The position numbers and the translations under genes were made by a program. From positions 1 to 50,685 of the forward strand of contig JANXVZ010000048.1 in assembly GCA_025351405.1 (NCBI GenBank): a stretch of 50,685 nucleotides of DNA. Direction: 5' to 3'. Shown piece by piece: positions 18,897 to 29,602 of this stretch. The DNA is from Sphingomonadales bacterium. GTDB taxonomy: Bacteria > Pseudomonadota > Alphaproteobacteria > Sphingomonadales > Sphingomonadaceae. The notes under the pieces are model-generated. The model was not told where the DNA came from, made no database searches, and saw only the letters and a list, made by a program, of their open reading frames with translations. Position 1 is the first letter of the stretch. Each line of letters opens with the position of its first letter.

Positions 18897-19556
18897 ATGC
18901 GTATTCTGCTTTCCGTCGTGCTGCTGGCCCTTTGCGGCTCGGCGTCTGCCTTTCCTCTCCCCGACCGCCAGGTGGCGCGGATCGTCAGTTCCGGATGGGA
19001 CGATGAAGCCAGCCGCGATCGCAGCGGCGAGGCGGCCACCGTCATCCGCCGGCTGGGAATCGCGCCGGGCCAGGTCGTCGCCGATGTTGGGGCCGGCAGC
19101 GGCTATTACACCGTCCGCCTCGCCCCCGTCGTTGGTCCCAGGGGCATGGTCATCGCGCAGGATATCGTGCCGCGCTATCTGGAGCAGTTGAAGGCGCGCG
19201 TCAGCAAGGCAAAGCTGCGCAACGTCCGCTTCGTACTCGGTTCGCCTTCGGACCCACGGCTGCCCAGGGGCGCGATCGACACCGCACTGCTCATCCACAT
19301 GTATCACGAAATCGCCCAGCCCTACGCGCTGCTCTACAAGCTTCGCGCCAGCCTCAAGCCCGATGGCCGCGTCGCCATCGTCGATCTCGATCGGCCCGCT
19401 GAACAGCACGGGATGCCGCAGGCGATGCTGGTCTGCGAAGTGCGCGCCGTCGGCTATGAACTTGTTTCGATCGACGATGTGAAGCCGGGCTATCTCGCCG
19501 TGTTCAAGCGTGGTGCGGCGCCCGACCCAGCCAGCGTCAAGGCCTGTCGGGGGTAG
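18897..19556 (+). CDS. exported class I SAM-dependent methyltransferase-like protein
   Basis: A 219-residue protein that combines a clear Sec signal peptide (about 1-18, LLALCGSASA) with a Rossmann methyltransferase domain. Motif I is VADVGAGSGY (61-70), an acidic loop with VIAQDI lies at about 91-96, and the motif IV region reads DTALLIHMYHEI. The domain is complete to the C terminus. It is odd because SAM is not expected in the periplasm, so the fold may bind another ligand or be inactive. Related exported proteins occur in sphingomonads without proven function. It follows the M23 gene by 92 bases and overlaps the convergent RNA methyltransferase gene by 20 bases. Confidence 0.85.
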   Translation: MRILLSVVLLALCGSASAFPLPDRQVARIVSSGWDDEASRDRSGEAATVIRRLGIAPGQVVADVGAGSGYYTVRLAPVVGPRGMVIAQDIVPRYLEQLKARVSKAKLRNVRFVLGSPSDPRLPRGAIDTALLIHMYHEIAQPYALLYKLRASLKPDGRVAIVDLDRPAEQHGMPQAMLVCEVRAVGYELVSIDDVKPGYLAVFKRGAAPDPASVKACRG

Positions 19557-20415
19557 CACTCCAGCGCGAGAAGATGGCGGTCGGCAGCAACAGCCCGCGC
19601 GCTTCCTCGCGGATCGCCATGTCACCCGATTCGATGCTGCCGCCAAAGCCTTGCATCGCTTCGTCCATCAATGCTGCAATCGCCAGCGCCGACATGCGGA
19701 TGGCGTAAACCGTCAACATCAGGAACGCCGCATCATCGGCAAGCAACTGCCGCGCGAGATGCACCAGTTCCGGCAGGTCGCGCTCGAGCGCCCAGACCTC
19801 GCCATCGGGACCGCGGCCATATTTTGGCGGGTCGAGCAGGATACCATGGTATTTGCTGCCACGCCGGACTTCGCGCCGCATGAATTTCAGCGCATCGTCG
19901 GTCAGCCAGCGCACCGGCGCCGCGTCTAGGCCCGAAAGCACGGCATTTTCCCGGGCCAGCGACACCGCCTTCTTCGAAGCATCGACATGGGTGACCTCGG
20001 CCCCGGCTTCGGCTGCAATCAGGCTGGCGACGCCGGTATAGCCGAACATGTTGAGCACGCGCATCCCGGGCACGGTGCGGACCCGCATCCAATCCCACTG
20101 GGCCCCCATGTCCGGAAAGAACCCCAGATGGCGGAACGGCGTATTGGTGGCATGGAATCGCACCGGCCCCCGGCCAAGCACCCAGCGATCCGGAACATCG
20201 GCACCCAGATCCCAGCGGCCGCCGCCCTCATCATCGCGGCCACCGGTGAATTCGCCATCGGACTGCCAGTCGGGGCTCGCGGGTTTCCACATGGCCTGCG
20301 CCTCGGGACGGATAAACCGGTACGGGCCATAGCGTTCGAACTTGCGGCCATCCCCCGAATCGAGAAGGGCATAATCGTCCCAGGAATCGGTGACGATGAC
20401 GCTTAGCCCGGTCAT
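19537..20415 (-). CDS. class I SAM-dependent rRNA methyltransferase (RlmI/RlmK-like)
   Basis: A 292-residue cytoplasmic methyltransferase of the family that includes the RlmI-type 23S rRNA cytosine-5 enzymes. Motif I is VLNMFGYTGVASL, the acidic SAM-ribose residue is in THVDASKKAVSLARENA, and the motif IV DPPKYGRG (LLDPPKYG) is the nucleobase-binding loop of base methyltransferases. The N-terminal third carries the WALGRGPVRFHATNTPFRHLGFF-type substrate-entry region, seen here as VLGRGPVRFHATNTPF. There is no PUA domain, so it is shorter than E. coli RlmI. The ATG at 20415 is 20 bases after the M16 peptidase stop, making it the last gene of that operon. Confidence 0.88.
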   Translation of the reverse strand: MTGLSVIVTDSWDDYALLDSGDGRKFERYGPYRFIRPEAQAMWKPASPDWQSDGEFTGGRDDEGGGRWDLGADVPDRWVLGRGPVRFHATNTPFRHLGFFPDMGAQWDWMRVRTVPGMRVLNMFGYTGVASLIAAEAGAEVTHVDASKKAVSLARENAVLSGLDAAPVRWLTDDALKFMRREVRRGSKYHGILLDPPKYGRGPDGEVWALERDLPELVHLARQLLADDAAFLMLTVYAIRMSALAIAALMDEAMQGFGGSIESGDMAIREEARGLLLPTAIFSRWSATPDRP

Positions 20416-20434
20416 GCGGCGGCTTTCGGCGACA

Positions 20435-21679
20435 TCATTTCGCCCTGCCACGACGCACCGCCGCACCCACGCCGATTTCGGCGCGGGCCGGCGGTGTCGC
20501 GAGCATTGCCCGGCCGGCGGCGCGCGCCATGTCGACGGTCACTGCTTCGATGCGATTCAGCACTTCGTCGGCGGGCACCCAGCGGCCATGCACCAGCAAC
20601 TGCCGCGCCACATATTCGCTCTGGCCTTGCGGGCTTTCCAGCGTCATCAGCAGCGATGCCACTGCCTGCGCCTTGGCGCGCGCCAGCTCGGCACTGTCGA
20701 GGCTGTCGGCGGTTTCGGCGAGGACCCGGTCGATGAGGTCGCGCGCCGCATCGGCGTCTTTTCGTGCCGTTGCGGCGTGAACGCTCATCAATCCGCCATC
20801 CGCATAGGGTGTGGTTGCAGCGCTTATCGAATAGGCAAGGCCGCGTTCCTCGCGAACTTCCTGGAACAGCCGCGACGACATTCCGCCCCCCGCCGCCAGC
20901 GTGAACAACGCCGCGGCATCGTGCGCCTCGTCATAATGGCCCGGTGCGGCATAGCCGCTGGTCAGTTGCGTCTGTTCGAAGCGCCGCGAGTCGCGAAAGC
21001 TGCCAGGCGCGAACCGTGCCTGTTCCAGCGCCAGCGCCGGCGCCTCGCCGCCGTTGGGAAGCGCCGCCTCTGCCAGCCGCATGACCGCGTCGTGATCGAT
21101 CTTGCCGGCGGCCACCAGTGTCAGCCGCGAATTGACATAGTGTGTCGCCAGCCAGCCGCGCAGGTCATCGACGGTCAGCGCCGCCAGGCTTTCCTCGCTA
21201 CCGAGGATGGACCGCCCCAGCGCCTGGCCGGGGAATGCCGCTTCCTGAAGGTGATCGAAGACGATGTCGTCGGGCGTGTCGCGGGCTTCACCGAGTTCCT
21301 GCAGCACCACGTCCTTCTCCCGCGCAAGGTCGTCGCCGTCGAAGCGCGGGTTGGTGACGAGATCGGCGATGATACCCAGCCCGAGGGGCAGGTCGCGCGC
21401 CAGCAAGCGGGCGTGGAACACCGTTGTATCGCGCGACGTCCAGGCGTTGAGGCTGCCGCCCACGTCCTCGATCTGTTCGGCAATGGCGCGCGCCGATCGG
21501 GTGGTGGTGCCCTTGAACACCATGTGTTCGAACAGGTGTGCAACGCCGTTGTGCGCGGCATCCTCGAAGCGCGCGCCGGTATCTGCGTGGATCGCCACGG
21601 CGACCGTTTCCACGCCGGGCGTCACCACCGTCGCCACCCGCAGGCCGTGGCTGGTATAGGCGATTGTCGGCGCCTTCAT
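20435..21679 (-). CDS. M16-family zinc peptidase (mitochondrial processing peptidase-like)
   Basis: A 414-residue peptidase with the inverted zinc motif HLFEH at 48-52 and the third ligand Glu128, exactly 76 residues after His52 as in the HxxEHx76E pattern. The partner domain, with the GGGMSSRLFQEVREERGLAYSI glycine-rich and Arg-Tyr segment (about 268-290), is present. The chain therefore has both halves of the M16B clam-shell. No signal peptide is seen, so it is probably cytoplasmic. This is the bacterial relative of the mitochondrial processing peptidase beta subunit. The ATG overlaps the thrC stop (ATGA), a linkage common in alphaproteobacteria. Confidence 0.95.
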   Translation of the reverse strand: MKAPTIAYTSHGLRVATVVTPGVETVAVAIHADTGARFEDAAHNGVAHLFEHMVFKGTTTRSARAIAEQIEDVGGSLNAWTSRDTTVFHARLLARDLPLGLGIIADLVTNPRFDGDDLAREKDVVLQELGEARDTPDDIVFDHLQEAAFPGQALGRSILGSEESLAALTVDDLRGWLATHYVNSRLTLVAAGKIDHDAVMRLAEAALPNGGEAPALALEQARFAPGSFRDSRRFEQTQLTSGYAAPGHYDEAHDAAALFTLAAGGGMSSRLFQEVREERGLAYSISAATTPYADGGLMSVHAATARKDADAARDLIDRVLAETADSLDSAELARAKAQAVASLLMTLESPQGQSEYVARQLLVHGRWVPADEVLNRIEAVTVDMARAAGRAMLATPPARAEIGVGAAVRRGRAK

Positions 21680-23076
21680 GCGGCGTCTGCCGGGCGTGCC
21701 CGTGCGGCGATATAGGCCTCGACGGCGCGAAGCTCGGCCGGCAACACGTCATAGCGCTCCTCGCGGTCGAACAGGCCCTGGGCGCGCGGCGGCAACAGCG
21801 GCCGCACGCCGCTGGCGCGCTCGACGGCTTCGCGGAATTTGCCCGGGTGCGCTGTGGCCAGGGTCACCACCGGTGTTTCCCCGATGCTGGCGCGCGCCGC
21901 GGCAAGGCCTATGGCGGTGTGCGGGTCGATGATCTGGCCGCATTTGTCACGCGCCCAGCGCATTGCCTGTGCCATGGCATCGGCATCGATGCGGGCGCTG
22001 TCGAAGATCGTCGCGGCAGCATCGCGCTGCATCGCGGGAATCGCCATGGTCCGCGTCGCCTCGAAATTGCCCATGGCCGCCGCTGTCGCCGCGCCGTCCC
22101 GGCCCCCGAGATCGAACAGCAGGCGTTCGAAGTTCGAAGACACCTGGATATCCATCGACGGCGCCTGCGTCGGCGTCACCGTCCCCGCCGAATAATCGCC
22201 GTCGCGCAGCGCCCGATGCAGGATGTCGTTCTCGTTGGTGGCAACGATCAGCCGGTCGATCGGCAAGCCCATGCGGGCCGCGACATAGCCGGCAAAGACA
22301 TCGCCGAAATTGCCGGTCGGCACCGCAAAGCTGATCCGCCGTTGCGGCGCGCCAAGGCGTACGGCGGCGTAAAAATAATAGACCACCTGCAACATCAGCC
22401 GCGCCCAATTGATCGAATTGACCGCCGACAGCGCGAACTTCGAGGCAAAGCCGGCGTCGTTGAACATCGCCTTGACCAGCGCCTGGGCGTCATCGAAATT
22501 GCCCTCGACGGCGATGTTATGGATGTTCGGCGCCAGCACCGTTGTCATCTGGCGGCGCTGGACATCGGACACCCGGCCTTTGGGGTGGAGCATGAATACC
22601 TCGACGCCCTCGCGCCCGGCCAACGCGTGGATGGCCGCGGAACCGGTGTCGCCGGACGTGGCGCCGATGACGGTAAGGTGCCGGCCCGAGCGCCCGAGAA
22701 ACGCCTCGAACATCAGCCCCAGCGACTGCATCGCCACGTCCTTGAAGGCCAGCGTCGGGCCATGGAACAGCTCAAGCAGCCAATGCCGCTGGTCGAGCTG
22801 GACCAACGGTGCCACCGCGGCATGGTCGAAACTGCCGTAAGCCTTGGTGAACAGCGTCCGCAGTTCGGCCTCGGCCAGGGCATCTCCGACAAAGGGCAGG
22901 CAGACCCGCACCGCCGTCTCGACATAGCTCAGCCCGGCCATCGCCGAAATTTCGCCGGCGGTGAAAGACGGCCAGTGTTCGGGCACATACAGGCCGCCAT
23001 CGCTGGCCAGCCCGGCAAGCGTCACCGCTTCGAATTCGAGTGCGGGGGCCGCCCCGCGCGTGGAAATATAACGCAT
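21676..23076 (-). CDS. thrC: threonine synthase
   Basis: A 466-residue PLP enzyme converting O-phosphohomoserine to threonine and phosphate. The N-terminal MRYISTRG...ASDGGLYVPE is the signature of the longer (class I/proteobacterial) form. The PLP lysine lies in PTLAFKDVAMQSLG (about residues 105-118), and the phosphate-binding ATSGDTGSAA loop is at about 140-149. FAVPTGNFGDVFAGY completes the cofactor pocket. The start at 23076 was chosen at MRYISTRG; a longer frame upstream has no family match. It sits between SURF1 and the M16 peptidase in one direction and is probably read from the oxidase operon or a local promoter. Confidence 0.96.
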   Translation of the reverse strand: MRYISTRGAAPALEFEAVTLAGLASDGGLYVPEHWPSFTAGEISAMAGLSYVETAVRVCLPFVGDALAEAELRTLFTKAYGSFDHAAVAPLVQLDQRHWLLELFHGPTLAFKDVAMQSLGLMFEAFLGRSGRHLTVIGATSGDTGSAAIHALAGREGVEVFMLHPKGRVSDVQRRQMTTVLAPNIHNIAVEGNFDDAQALVKAMFNDAGFASKFALSAVNSINWARLMLQVVYYFYAAVRLGAPQRRISFAVPTGNFGDVFAGYVAARMGLPIDRLIVATNENDILHRALRDGDYSAGTVTPTQAPSMDIQVSSNFERLLFDLGGRDGAATAAAMGNFEATRTMAIPAMQRDAAATIFDSARIDADAMAQAMRWARDKCGQIIDPHTAIGLAAARASIGETPVVTLATAHPGKFREAVERASGVRPLLPPRAQGLFDREERYDVLPAELRAVEAYIAARARPADAA

Positions 23077-23089
23077 AAGTCGCCAGCGC

Positions 23090-23737
23090 TTAGAGATGTG
23101 TGCCGGCGGGGGCAACCGTTTCGCCCCGCCAACGCCGCCGCAGCCACACCGCATAGATGACCGCCAAAGTCGCTGCGAACGCAAACCACTGCACGGCATA
23201 GGACAGGTGGTTGTCCGGCAGGTCATCGGGTACCGGCACGCGCGAACGCTGTAACGGCGGCACTGCCGTATCGGGAATCAGCATGAACTTGGGCCGGCCC
23301 GGGGCCTTGTCATACGGGCGTTCGATGATCGTGCCCGTGAATACGGTATCGACCATCAGGGGCACCTGCATCGCATCGGGACGCTTGGTGAACCCTGCCA
23401 CCACGACAATGTCGGGCGGCAGGCGGTTGGGCCGGCACGACACCAGCACCAGATACCCCGAATCGTCACTGGCGCTGGCGCCGCCCTTCAAATCATAGGG
23501 CAGCACCTTGCCGGGGCTGCACGGCAGTTCGGCGCGGCGGTACTGGATGCTGACATCGCCCTGCATTGCCTTCAGGAAGTCCTTGGGCGTCAGCAGTGGC
23601 AACGTCTCGGCGGCCTCGAGCTGGGCGATGAGCTGGTGTTTCCACGCGCGTCGCTGCAATTGCCACACGCCGAGACTGATGAGCATCGCCATCATCACCA
23701 GCGTCAACAGCGTCGGGCCAATGGGAATCCGCTTCAC
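23090..23737 (-). CDS. SURF1-family cytochrome c oxidase biogenesis protein
   Basis: A 215-residue inner-membrane protein with the SURF1 topology. There is a transmembrane helix near the N terminus (LLTLVMMAMLISLGVWQLQRR, about 9-30, including the conserved GxWQLxR) and another near the C terminus (about 180-202, YAVQWFAFAATLAVIYAVW). A periplasmic domain lies between, with NHLSYAVQWF being the family hallmark. It helps insert haem a into oxidase subunit I. The start is GTG at 23737, which overlaps the DUF983 stop (GTGA). Its place directly after ctaE and DUF983 is the standard alphaproteobacterial layout. Confidence 0.95.
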   Translation of the reverse strand: MKRIPIGPTLLTLVMMAMLISLGVWQLQRRAWKHQLIAQLEAAETLPLLTPKDFLKAMQGDVSIQYRRAELPCSPGKVLPYDLKGGASASDDSGYLVLVSCRPNRLPPDIVVVAGFTKRPDAMQVPLMVDTVFTGTIIERPYDKAPGRPKFMLIPDTAVPPLQRSRVPVPDDLPDNHLSYAVQWFAFAATLAVIYAVWLRRRWRGETVAPAGTHL

Positions 23738-24177
23738 AGCCGGCCCTGCCGCGCTTCATTGGCGAATTCCAGCGCCAGCAGCGCCGCCTTGGTTACGCGC
23801 ATCAGCGCCAGCGACAGCAGCAGTGTCAGCGGCCCCCACAGCACCACATGGACATACCAGGGCGGGCCGACGCTCAATTCCAGCCACATGGCGAGGCCGA
23901 CGACAATGGCGCCAACGATGAGGATGATGAACGACGCCGCCCCGTCCCCGACGTTGAACGCCGCAAAATCCAGCCCGCAATTTTTGCAGCGCGGGGCAAA
24001 GGTGATCAGGCCCGCGAACAACCGGCCCTTGCCGCAGCGCGGGCAGCAGCCCTTCAGCGCCGCACGTACGGGTCCCGCAGCCGGTGCGGCGACCGGGGCA
24101 ACGGCCGCCGGCCGCGGCGCATCCTCAGCCAAAGGCGTTGTGGACGACGGCAGCGCCGAACTTTGATCCCCAGACAT
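23734..24177 (-). CDS. DUF983 zinc-ribbon membrane protein of the oxidase cluster
   Basis: A protein of 147 residues if started at the ATG at 24177, or 132 if at the TTG at 24132 that overlaps the ctaE stop. The second may be the real start, because the first 15 residues overlap ctaE in another frame and neither start has a good RBS. It has a zinc ribbon CCPRCGKGRLFAG...APRCKNCGLDF and then two transmembrane helices (ASFIILIVGAIVVGLAMWL and HVVLWGPLTLLLSLALMRV). DUF983 proteins sit in cta operons of alphaproteobacteria and are presumed to aid oxidase assembly. The stop overlaps the SURF1 start. Confidence 0.85.
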   Translation of the reverse strand: MSGDQSSALPSSTTPLAEDAPRPAAVAPVAAPAAGPVRAALKGCCPRCGKGRLFAGLITFAPRCKNCGLDFAAFNVGDGAASFIILIVGAIVVGLAMWLELSVGPPWYVHVVLWGPLTLLLSLALMRVTKAALLALEFANEARQGRL

Positions 24178-24958
24178 AGATGGAGATGAACAGGAACAGC
24201 CAGACGACATCGACGAAGTGCCAGTACCAGGCGGCGGCTTCAAAGCCGAAATGCTGGCGGGGCGTGAAGTCACCCTTGTAGACCCGCATCAGGCAGACCA
24301 GCAGGAAGATGGTGCCGATGAAGACATGAAAGCCATGAAAGCCCGTCGCCATGTAAAAGGTGGCGCCATAGATGTTGCCCGCGAAACCGAACTCGGCATG
24401 GTGATATTCGAACGCCTGGATGCAACTGAAGATCGCCCCGAGGATGATGGTCAGCCACAGGCCCTGCTTCAACGATTTGCGGTCGCCATGGATCAAGGCA
24501 TGGTGTGCCCAGGTTACCGTGGTCCCCGAAAGCAGCAGGATCATCGTGTTGAGCAGCGGAAACACGAAGGGGTCGAGCACCTCGACGCCCTTTGGCGGCC
24601 ATACCCCGGCAACGCCGGCTGCCGCCTTGGGATACAGCGCCGCGCTGAAATAGGCCCAGAACCATGCCACGAAAAACATGACTTCCGAGGCGATGAACAG
24701 GATCATCCCATAACGGTGGTGGAGCTGGACAACCGGCGTATGGTCCCCGGTGTTGGCTTCATGGACCACGTCACGCCACCACAGGAAGAACATCGCGCAG
24801 ACGCTGGCCAGCCCAGCGAAGAACGCGATCGGCCCCCAGCTGAACTTGTGCATCCAGCCGATGCCGCCGGCGGCGAGCAGCAAGGCTGCGAAAGCCATGA
24901 CGAACGGCCGTGACGACGGCTGCAGGATGTGGAAATCGTGGGTCTTGCCGGCGGCCAT
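24125..24958 (-). CDS. ctaE: cytochrome c oxidase subunit III
   Basis: A 277-residue integral membrane subunit of the aa3-type oxidase with seven expected helices. Conserved segments include HDFHILQPSSRP at the N terminus, WWRDVVHEANTGDHT, GMILFIASEVMFFVAWFWAYF (with the Glu that binds near the oxygen channel), and the C-terminal HFVDVVWLFLFISIYVWG. Subunit III protects the proton-pumping activity of subunit I. It starts three bases after the ctaG stop. The last bases overlap the DUF983 open frame. Confidence 0.97.
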   Translation of the reverse strand: MAAGKTHDFHILQPSSRPFVMAFAALLLAAGGIGWMHKFSWGPIAFFAGLASVCAMFFLWWRDVVHEANTGDHTPVVQLHHRYGMILFIASEVMFFVAWFWAYFSAALYPKAAAGVAGVWPPKGVEVLDPFVFPLLNTMILLLSGTTVTWAHHALIHGDRKSLKQGLWLTIILGAIFSCIQAFEYHHAEFGFAGNIYGATFYMATGFHGFHVFIGTIFLLVCLMRVYKGDFTPRQHFGFEAAAWYWHFVDVVWLFLFISIYVWGSKFGAAVVHNAFG

Positions 24959-24961
24959 GGT

Positions 24962-25585
24962 CTAGCCCTTGTTCTTGACGGAAATGCCTGATGGCGTTCC
25001 GGCAGCGCTTACCGCCTCGGGGGCGGGATTGTCCACCGGATAGAAGGTATAACTGAGTGTGATCTCGTCGATCTTCGCGGCGTCCTTGTCCTTCAGGATG
25101 TCGGGATCGACAAAGAAGGTCACCGGCATCTGTACGGTTTCGCCGGCCTTTAGCGTCTGTTCGGTGAAACAGAAGCACTGGATCTTGCGGAAATACTTGC
25201 CGGCGGTATCGGGGCTGACGTTGAACACGGCGCGACCGGTGGTGGTGGCACGCGACAGGTTGGTCGCCTCGAAGAATGCCAGCCTCTTCTCGCCGATCTT
25301 GATCGTCTGTTCGCGATCGCGAGGGGCAAAGCGCCACGCCATGCCCGGGCCGATGTTCGAATCGAAGCGTATGCGGATGGTGCGCCCGGCAAGGCCGCGC
25401 AACACATCGGACTGCGGCAGCGCCGCCGCCTCGGCGCGGCCGGTGGTGCCGCCAAAGCCGGTCGCCTGGCAAAAGACGCGGTACAGCGGCACACTGGCAT
25501 ATGCGAGGCCGATCATTGCCACGGCAACCCCGGCGGCGATGGATCCGGTGCGCCGCTTGGCCCGATCGCGCAGGGTCGTGGTCAC
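24962..25585 (-). CDS. ctaG: CtaG/Cox11 copper chaperone for cytochrome c oxidase
   Basis: A 207-residue protein that delivers copper to the CuB site of oxidase subunit I. An N-terminal transmembrane helix (about 14-32, AGVAVAMIGLAYASVPLYRVFC) is followed by a periplasmic immunoglobulin-like domain. The signatures are VPLYRVFCQATGFGGT and the copper-binding IQCFCFTEQTL (CxC motif). PVTFFVDPDI is near the end. The start is GTG at 25585, overlapping the stop of the 45-residue membrane protein (GTGA). A much longer frame exists upstream but is only read-through of the antisense phase of ctaB. Confidence 0.96.
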   Translation of the reverse strand: MTTTLRDRAKRRTGSIAAGVAVAMIGLAYASVPLYRVFCQATGFGGTTGRAEAAALPQSDVLRGLAGRTIRIRFDSNIGPGMAWRFAPRDREQTIKIGEKRLAFFEATNLSRATTTGRAVFNVSPDTAGKYFRKIQCFCFTEQTLKAGETVQMPVTFFVDPDILKDKDAAKIDEITLSYTFYPVDNPAPEAVSAAGTPSGISVKNKG

Positions 25586-25719
25586 TTGATCATCCGCACG
25601 ACGGTGATCCCGAAAAACAGCAACGCCAGTGCGCCGAGCACGATTCCGAGTGCGATGTTGCGCGCCCGGCGGCGCTGTTCGAAAGCAGCCCGCTCTGCAG
25701 GGGTCCAGTCGGCGCTCAT
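25582..25719 (-). CDS. 45-residue single-span membrane protein of the cta operon
   Basis: A very small gene lying exactly between ctaB and ctaG. Its ATG overlaps the ctaB stop (ATGA) and its TGA overlaps the ctaG GTG. The protein starts [20 protein letters not shown], which is charged, and then has one transmembrane helix (about 21-42, [20 protein letters not shown]). Small proteins at this spot are common in alphaproteobacterial oxidase operons (CoxF-like) and are thought to be assembly factors or minor subunits. The double overlap and the composition make it convincing despite its size. Confidence 0.85.
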   Translation of the reverse strand: MSADWTPAERAAFEQRRRARNIALGIVLGALALLFFGITVVRMIK

Positions 25720-26624
25720 GCCAGCAACAGACGGTCGGCGACAAGTGCCCCGAATATGATGGCGAGATACAGCAGGCTGAATTTGAACAGGCGTTTTTCG
25801 ACGCGCATGTCCGCAGCCACGGTCGCATGGCTGCGGGCCACCTGGACCGCCATCGCCATGAAGATCGCACCCAGCAGAAGCACTGTCCCGCCAAAGATCC
25901 AGCCGGTGAGGCCAAGCACCGCCGGCGCAATGCTGACCGGCACAAGCAACGCCGTGTAGGCGAGGATCTGCTTGCGGGTGGCGGCAAGTCCGTGGGTGAC
26001 CGGCAGCATCGGTACGCCGGCCTTGGAATAATCGGCCTCCATGAACAGCGCCAACGCCCAGAAGTGCGGCGGCGTCCACAGGAAGATGATGGCAAACAAC
26101 AGCCACGGCAGCAGCGATGTGTCGCCCGTCACCGCCGCCCAGCCGACGATCACCGGAAAGGCTCCGGCCGCCCCGCCGATGACGATATTCTGCGGCGTGC
26201 GGCGTTTCAGCCAGACTGTATAGACGATGACATAGAATAATATGGAGACCGCCAGCCAGAACGCCGCGGTCCAGTTGCTGACAAGGCCCATGATGGCGAC
26301 GGCGCCGGCGCCGAGCGCGACACCGAAAGCCAGCGCTTCACCCGGCGCGACGCGGCCGGCCGGTAACGGCCGGTTGGCGGTGCGCTTCATCAGCGCGTCG
26401 ATATCGGCTTCGTACCACTGGTTGAGCGCCCCGGCCGCGCCAGCGGCAACCGCAATGCACAGGACGGACACAGCCCCGAGGAAGGGGTGGATATGCCCGG
26501 GCGCGGCCAGCATCGCGCAAAGCGCCGTGAACACCACGAGCGTCATCACCCGCGGCTTCAGCAGCGCGAAATAATCGCGCCATTCGGAAAGCGCGGTCGT
26601 TGGAAAGGCGGTCGTCTGGTTCAT
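25716..26624 (-). CDS. ctaB: protoheme IX farnesyltransferase (heme O synthase)
   Basis: A 302-residue polytopic prenyltransferase of the UbiA superfamily that converts haem b to haem O for the oxidase. The first aspartate-rich motif is [15 protein letters not shown] (about 68-82), with NRPLPAGR after it, and the second is [15 protein letters not shown] (about 196-210). About nine helices are expected. The start ATG at 26624 follows the ctaD stop by 123 bases across a palindromic element. Coupling to the small membrane protein downstream is by a four-base overlap. Confidence 0.97.
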   Translation of the reverse strand: MNQTTAFPTTALSEWRDYFALLKPRVMTLVVFTALCAMLAAPGHIHPFLGAVSVLCIAVAAGAAGALNQWYEADIDALMKRTANRPLPAGRVAPGEALAFGVALGAGAVAIMGLVSNWTAAFWLAVSILFYVIVYTVWLKRRTPQNIVIGGAAGAFPVIVGWAAVTGDTSLLPWLLFAIIFLWTPPHFWALALFMEADYSKAGVPMLPVTHGLAATRKQILAYTALLVPVSIAPAVLGLTGWIFGGTVLLLGAIFMAMAVQVARSHATVAADMRVEKRLFKFSLLYLAIIFGALVADRLLLA

Positions 26625-26715
26625 GGCCTCACTTTACCCCATGCCTTGGCAGGAGGCCGGGATGGCGCCTGGCGGAACGCGTGATCACGCGCGCTCCGAA
26701 GGCTTCCAGCTTGGA

Positions 26716-26738
26716 CCCCTCCCGCGGCGCGGGAGGGG
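26716..26738. repeat. 10-bp palindrome (REP-like) between ctaD and ctaB
   Basis: cccctcccgc (26716-26725) and gcgggagggg (26729-26738) form a perfect GC-rich hairpin with a three-base loop. The same kind of element (ccctctcccg/cgggagaggg) is at 33383-33408. Such cctcccg palindromes are dispersed in sphingomonad genomes. It lies ten bases past the ctaD stop and could stabilise or end the ctaD message, but on that strand no U-tract follows. Confidence 0.6.
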
Positions 26739-26747
26739 GTTTCGTCG

Positions 26748-29469
<2,722 letters not shown>

Positions 29470-29602
29470 CTTGGCCCCACGGCGAAATAGGCCGGCGCGT
29501 GCCGGCTGTTACAAGTGGCGTCTATGACGCGATGCAGCGTCAGGGGCAAGCGGGTGATGTGTCGCGGTGATGCTCGCCGGCTGAACTTTTGAGGGTCAGT
29601 AC

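Noticed and set aside
24962-26095. A 377-residue reading of ctaG with a long N-terminal extension
   Set aside because: The extension is the antisense phase of ctaB and the small membrane gene. The GTG at 25585, overlapping the preceding stop, gives a normal CtaG.
26716-26738. Intrinsic terminator for ctaD
   Set aside because: The hairpin is strong, but on the ctaD strand no U-tract follows. I list it as a REP-like palindrome.
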